DNA from: Pelecanus crispus
Taxonomy: Eukaryota; Chordata; Aves; Pelecaniformes; Pelecanidae
Assembly (NCBI RefSeq): GCF_030463565.1
Contig: NC_134643.1
Span: forward strand, 120,817,809-120,881,808
Direction: 5' to 3'
DNA length: 64,000 nt
The notes beneath the pieces are model-generated. The model was not told where the DNA came from, searched no databases, and saw nothing but the letters and a program-made list of their open reading frames with translations. Position numbers and translations under genes: made by a program. This document shows positions 59,522 to 64,000 of the stretch, piece by piece (within the stretch, counting starts at the first letter, position 1; each line of letters opens with the position of its first letter).

Positions 59522-62500
59522 GTAGGCGCGGCGGGGAAGGGCGTGGGGAGCAGCCCTCGCCGGGGGGGGGGGCTGGGCCAACGGTTCCCGCCGCCGGGAG
59601 GGGGCAGCTGCCCCGTCCCTCGGGCCCGGGGTGTGGAGGCGCCGGGGAGGGGGTGTCGAGCCCCGCGGCCGCTGGTCCCGGGGGCTGCGGGCCGGGTTTC
59701 AGGCCCTGGTGGGCGGGGGGAGGCGGTGCCCCCCCCCGGCCGGGCGGCGGGCTGAGGGAGCGCGGCAGCGCGGTGCCCGCGGCTCTGCTCAGGGGGGCTT
59801 CGGCCCCCGCCTGTTGGCTGCCGGGTGGGAGGGTGATTGCAGGAGCGGCTGTGCCGAGGGCTGCCGCTTAGTTTGCTGGCCAGCAGCGCGCGTTTGAATG
59901 CGGTAAAACCTCCGTGTCTCGGCCCTGAAGAAGCTACAGGAGTTGCGTGGTTGCTTCGGTCACCGCCCGCTGCCGGTGGCTGTCGTCTCCACAGCCGTCA
60001 ACGTAACTACAAACGCCGTAGAAATCGCCCAAGGAGTTAACCTTATGCGTGATTATTTTGCAATTGCCTGCCACTGCTGTTTGTCCAGAGCTAGCTGAAA
60101 CCCTCCCGAGGTATTCCGCATTTGAGTCGTGCTTTCGTTGTGTGGCTTCGTGGTCATCTGCTGTGACTTCTGTTGGAGTTTGATCTTGCTGCAATAAATG
60201 TGTAACAAATGCTGTGGAAATGTAGCCTGTACTGTTGAGCTTGTGTAGTTAACGGAAACTGTAATGTTAGGCACACGGGGAAACATAGGTGTTTCCCAGA
60301 GTGGCTTGTGATAGCCAGGAATTGTCTGTATGGGCACAAGTAGACCTGGCAGCCATTAGGCAACAGATGACAGAATGTGGGCTTTGAGGGCCGTACGATC
60401 AGCAAGAGTTTCAGCCTCTTTGGGAGAAGGACACCTCGGCAGCAGGTTTCATAACACTGTCTTGACTAATTCTGCGTCCGTTGCAGGTGATCGTATGTGT
60501 TACAGATAAAAGTCATCCAGAGTTTTCTCTCTTTAGAGTTGATATCTGCCTTGAAATAGGATCTGGATCTGGTGTGGTTTCAACATTTCTAGCTTCTTCC
60601 ATTATCGGATCCAGTGCACTGTACATGTAAGTATAATAGTACTTACTTAAATTGTTGCATGCAATAATAAAGAATACTTAGTCCTCACATAAATACTTTA
60701 TATTTTCACATTTTAAGAACTGTTCTTTTCACAAAGAAATATTGCCTCAATTCTACAGATATGGAAATCAAAGTAAAGAGACCCTGAACTATTTACTTCA
60801 GGTTCTGTAGCAATTAAGTAGTCATGCAGCTAAATTCCATTTTCCCACTTCTTGGACAAATTGCTAAGCTTACACTTATGTTTGCTGGGTTGAATCCTAA
60901 ATTTTAGCTACTTACTAGTCTTACTAACTTACATAATATTAGTTATCTGGGTGTTGGCAATAATTGAATTTTATTAGAGACTTGTATGTATATATATTTA
61001 TGCAGAGCTAGAATTGAAAAGGAACTCCTATACTTCAGCTTTCAGTCAGTCATTAAAACTGCCAGTGTAGCGCTGAGTGGTTTAGCTGCTGATAACATTG
61101 CGTGTATTTTACTGGCTATTTTTTGCTATTTACTTGCAAAGGAAAGGATGCAGGAAAGGTTATTTTCATTGAGAGTACATAAATTAGCATGCGGTTCACA
61201 GGTTTAAACTTTCAGATACAGTAGCCAGTAACTTACACTTTGTAATATCTTGCTTTTAGATGTACAGATATCAACCCGATGGCAGCTTACTGTACACTGG
61301 AGACAGCTCTGCTCAACAATGTTCACCTTCAGCCAGTCATTACTGACTTGGTAAGATAGATGTTTTAATAGTATCTTCTTTATAGTTTTTGTAATTTTTT
61401 TAATACTTATTAGAGATACTGAAAAGTGACCAAAAGTCTAGAACAAACGTTCTCTTAATGAGCATGGATGAAAAAAAGAAAACAGCAAAATGCCAAAGTG
61501 TTTCTGAAAGAAGGGAAGAACAAACTACTTAAGCACTAAAATTAAAATTTAAGCTTTAAATTAATTGAATTAATTTTAAAAATAAATTATATAGACATAG
61601 TTTGGAAAATGCTGCACAAGGAACTCTGCAGTGACCTGACATTGTCATAGCCCTTCCTCTGATGCTACGCAATTCTTGGTTCTCCACTATTTCTGATTTA
61701 ATTACAAACTGTGTATGTTGTTACTTTTTGGTTTTTACAAAATTTGATGTGGAGAAAATCTTCTCATCTCTTTAGCAAGATATTTCTTTAAAATACCCTG
61801 AATATATGTTTATAAAAGATGATGAAGATAGGCAACAATAAATGTGATTTAAAATGGATGGACAACTGCTCGTACTTGAGAACTGAACTGGAGTTGTCAC
61901 AGATTGGTCATTTCGGGTAACAAGCGTTAACCAATGATAAATTCAAATTCTTTTATATCTAACTCAAATTCTGAGCTGAGCAAGAATAAAGTACTACCTT
62001 TGTGTCCGCATATGCGTCTCTTGCTCTTCTACATCCCATACATAACACAGTCTTAAAACTACTAAAACTCTTTTGCTATGCTCAGGTACTTCTTCTTGAT
62101 GCTTCTCTTGCACATAGAAAGTAAAGTTTAGTGTTCCCGAGTTGGGCTGAAATGCTTGGAATATCCAGCACTGTGTAACTGCATTTTTACACAATGTTTG
62201 CATTCTTTGTGTTTCGAAGAAAAAAATAACAAAAGAATCATCATCTATAGGTCAAAGGACTGTCTCCAGGATTAAATGGGAAGGTTGATCTGCTGCTATT
62301 TAATCCACCATATGTGGTAACACCTTCTGAAGAGGTAGGAAAAATTTGAAATAGACAATAAAAATGGTATTTCTACTGTCAGAGGAGAGATGGCAAATCA
62401 AATCAGCTCTGGTATGAAAACTGCAGGGTTTTTTTTAAATGGTAAAGGATGTTGTAAGACCAGCGCTGTCATAACAGCACTTCTAACAGCACTGTTTTAG

Positions 62501-63070
62501 TGAAAATGACTTACTAAAGCTGCTTATACATGGGAATAAGGATTGCTAGCTGCTGCTTCTCAGTACCTAGTTTCTCCACCAAGTAAACCATGTAAGACTT
62601 CTGTTAGGCATGCTAAGGTATTCTTACAGAAGACTTTAAATGGAAAATGCATTTGTTCCCTGCAAAATAAATATCCTCTGCTTCTGCAGACTCCAGCTCT
62701 CAGAATTGGACCCAGGAACACTTAAAGGGTTTACTGGCCACCTAGTATGTTCATCGTGTAGGAAGTAGTTTTGAAGTCATTTTGCTGCATAAACTAATCT
62801 GCAGAATCAAAGTTGTCAGACTTGTAACGACAGACACCTAAAGGTAGAGATTATGGTGACATTTCTCTTATACCACTGAAACTTCTATCGTTCTGTATTA
62901 AGACAATCTTTGCTTTCATTCTTCCTAGGTGGAAAGCCACGGAATAGAGGCATCCTGGGCTGGTGGCAAAAAGGGCAGAGAAGTAATGGATAGAGTTTTT
63001 CCATTAGTACCAGACCTACTTTCACCAGGAGGATTATTCTACTTGGTCACAATTAAAGAAAATAATCCAG
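59364..63070 (+). CDS. N6AMT1: N6AMT1 (HEMK2) methyltransferase, exons 1-5 of the coding region; 3' end outside window
   Basis: The gene encodes the SAM-dependent catalytic subunit of the HEMK2-TRMT112 complex. In other eukaryotes it N5-methylates the GGQ glutamine of release factor eRF1, and it is also reported to methylate other proteins. Joining 59364-59521, 60537-60626, 61260-61350, 62251-62334 and 62929-63070 gives 188 codons plus one base in one frame, each intron with GT-AG ends. Motifs by residue: N-terminal HVGR (18-21) and [19 protein letters not shown]-binding motif I ExGSGSG (59-65), acidic TDINP (85-89), catalytic NPPY (131-134), and [18 protein letters not shown] in exon 5. The human protein is 214 residues, so about 35 C-terminal residues are missing here, encoded by a last exon beyond the right edge. 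I chose the ATG at 59,364 because it gives an N-terminus of nearly human length. An in-frame ATG at 59,340 would add eight residues. No disabling change is seen. Confidence 0.96.
59522..60536 (+). other. N6AMT1: N6AMT1 intron 1
   Basis: 1,015 bases. The first ~360 bases are still CpG island, with G and C homopolymer runs that keep frames open on the plus strand without coding meaning. The rest is AT-richer. It ends with the pyrimidine tract and acceptor TTTTCTCTCTTTAG. Confidence 0.9.
60537..60626 (+). CDS. N6AMT1: N6AMT1 exon 2
   Basis: Ninety bases encoding [12 protein letters not shown] and the following helix (VVSTFLASS), which form the SAM-binding motif I. The acceptor is CTTTAG|AGTTG and the donor ACAT|GTAAGT. 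It enters in phase 2 and leaves in phase 2, consistent with exons 1 and 3. Confidence 0.95.
60627..61259 (+). other. N6AMT1: N6AMT1 intron 2, with MIR-like fragment
   Basis: 633 bases. At about 60,744-60,840 the order 'gcctcaattctacagatatggaaatcaaagtaaagag' resembles a MIR core in sense orientation (confidence about 0.4). An 80-base-scale open frame at 60,986-61,207 is chance. Confidence 0.85.
61260..61350 (+). CDS. N6AMT1: N6AMT1 exon 3
   Basis: Ninety-one bases: one base to finish codon 83 (Ile, where human has Met), then [20 protein letters not shown] and [10 protein letters not shown]. The Asp of TDINP is in the position that contacts the ribose of SAM in this fold. Acceptor TGCTTTTAG, donor GACTTG|GTAAGA. 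Confidence 0.95.
61351..62250 (+). other. N6AMT1: N6AMT1 intron 3
   Basis: 900 bases, AT-rich; no repeat or RNA gene recognised. It ends CATCATCTATAG. Confidence 0.85.
62251..62334 (+). CDS. N6AMT1: N6AMT1 exon 4
   Basis: Eighty-four bases, exactly 28 codons in phase 0 at both ends: [28 protein letters not shown]. The NPPY motif (62,302-62,313) binds the substrate glutamine amide in HemK-type enzymes. Because the exon is a whole number of codons, skipping it would keep the frame but remove the catalytic motif. Confidence 0.96.
62335..62928 (+). other. N6AMT1: N6AMT1 intron 4
   Basis: 594 bases with donor GAG|GTAGGA and acceptor TTCTTCCTAG. Nothing else was recognised. Confidence 0.85.
62929..63070 (+). 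CDS. N6AMT1: N6AMT1 exon 5
   Basis: 142 bases encoding [19 protein letters not shown] and the block [20 protein letters not shown], then VTIKENNP. This is the C-terminal part of the Rossmann core. It ends in phase 1 at CCAG|GTGATC. Reading through the donor meets a stop at 63,124-63,126. Such a read-through form would lack the last strand of the fold, so splicing to a further exon is expected. Confidence 0.95.
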
Positions 63071-64000
63071 GTGATCACTTTCCTTGGACCCTTACATGTG
63101 CCAAACCAGATTTAACACTGTATTAATCAAAATGTTGATCACAGCAATGTTCTGTAGATTATCAGACTTCAGTAAACAAGAAAAAGTAGTACATACCATC
63201 AATTGAATCTAATGCGGTGATAGCAACTAATTGAAGATTGACAGTAGGTACTGGAATTCATATAGGTGTTCTAGGTCATTTTTTAGAAATGCTACAGGCA
63301 GCTAAAGTGTATCTGCATGCTTCATACGAACTGTGGCATCTCTGTGGACTCTTGTGCTTCTCATTTTTCAAGTTTGTGTGGGTGTCTAATCTACAGAGGG
63401 TCTTCTACATAACCTGATCTCTCTTGGAATCCTTTTTCCAAATTCATGCCTTGTGCATCCAGTGTATGGTGAGCTAGACCAAAAATACAAGCAAATTTAC
63501 CAAAACTAAGAACTCTCTAGGCTAGTTTGGAAAATGGTAATATGCAGGTCATGAGCCCAGCAGCTCTGCAAGACTTCAGTTCCAAGTCTGAAAGGTAACT
63601 GTAAATCTTCTGCACTAAGTACCGAAGTCAGGCCAGTCATTTTTCGTGAAAGAGAATGGCATTGTAAACTTAAAAGGCAAAAGCCTTTAGCTGGAAATGT
63701 GAGGTCTTTCATTTTGGCATGTGTAGAGAAAAGATTTGGACTTGCTCCTCCTGATCTAATGCTTAATAGCTGTATGTTATGTAGTAGTTTCAAGAAGAAA
63801 GATTATTCTTTTGCACCTGATTGATTAGGCAGCTTTTGGGAGAAGGTGCTACAGATTTCAGTTTCTCCTACAAATTAGCTTCATAATTGAATTGTTCATT
63901 GCTATTAATAATACCAAAATACAGAACCTCAGTTAGTAAATTGTAAACGTTATTTGTTCTTGGTGGAAGACTACTTTGCATAAAAAAACTACTGTCTGAA
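63071..64000 (+). other. N6AMT1: N6AMT1 intron 5, continues past the window
   Basis: At least 930 bases. I searched for a segment resembling the human C-terminus (EEILKIM…) behind an acceptor and found none, so the last coding exon should lie to the right of the window. Confidence 0.75.

Larger units (their letters stand above)
59100..59880 (+). promoter_or_regulatory. CpG-island promoter of N6AMT1
   Basis: The AT-rich flank changes abruptly to very GC- and CpG-rich sequence that covers the region upstream of the start codon, exon 1 and much of intron 1. It contains GC boxes (GGGGCGGGG near 59,202-59,210, GGGGCGGG near 59,267-59,274, and the reverse CCCCGCCCC near 59,296-59,304). An inverted CCAAT box (ATTGG, 59,229-59,233) and an NRF1-type palindrome lie in the same region. 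There is no TATA box close to the start, as usual for housekeeping genes. Exact transcription start sites cannot be read from the sequence. Confidence 0.88.

Noticed and set aside
59066-59581. 171-codon minus-strand frame opposite N6AMT1 exon 1
   Set aside because: It is rich in Ala, Arg and Pro from CpG-island composition and antisense to a confirmed exon.

Overview
The window looks like bird nuclear DNA. It carries CR1 LINE retrotransposons of several ages, with the typical 8-base ATTCTATG-type 3' tails. It also holds one solo retroviral LTR of a type I recall as common in birds, some faint older MIR-like repeats, and a single recognisable vertebrate gene. That gene has short exons, consensus splice sites and a CpG-island promoter. 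No bacterial-type operons, CRISPR arrays or tRNA/rRNA genes were seen. The species cannot be told from this sequence.

Layout: (1) About 1-1506 is a 5'-truncated, fairly young CR1 on the + strand with two inactivating lesions. (2) About 1.5-56 kb is an AT-rich, gene-poor stretch with no exon I can recognise. It holds decayed CR1 pieces (15.7-16.8, 21.6-21.9, 48.3-48.6, 52.5-53.7 kb), younger CR1 3' ends (43.4-43.9, 45.65-45.77, 52.43-52.53 kb), MIR-like fragments, a 23-base G run at 24.05 kb, a GC-richer patch at 38.1-40.0 kb and a dyad-symmetric, homeobox-site-rich element at 44.6 kb. (3) 56,065-57,209 is a solo LTR with an exact 5-base target duplication. (4) 57,326-58,440 is a CR1 whose 5' part is inverted against its 3' part, the expected outcome of twin priming. 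(5) About 59.1-59.9 kb is a CpG island with GC boxes, an inverted CCAAT box and a palindromic NRF1-type site. (6) 59,364 to the right edge holds exons 1-5 of N6AMT1 (HEMK2) on the + strand; the last coding exon lies beyond the window.

N6AMT1 encodes the catalytic subunit of the HEMK2-TRMT112 methyltransferase, known for methylating the GGQ glutamine of release factor eRF1. The five exons give one continuous frame of 188 codons plus one base, with intact SAM-binding and NPPY motifs, so the gene looks functional. In mammals the neighbour upstream of N6AMT1 is LTN1. No LTN1 exon was recognised in the 59 kb upstream here.

I do not see a previously undescribed multi-gene system. The items most worth a second look are the twin-primed CR1, the solo LTR with its internal ~49-bp array next to the N6AMT1 promoter, and the candidate regulatory dyad at 44.6 kb.
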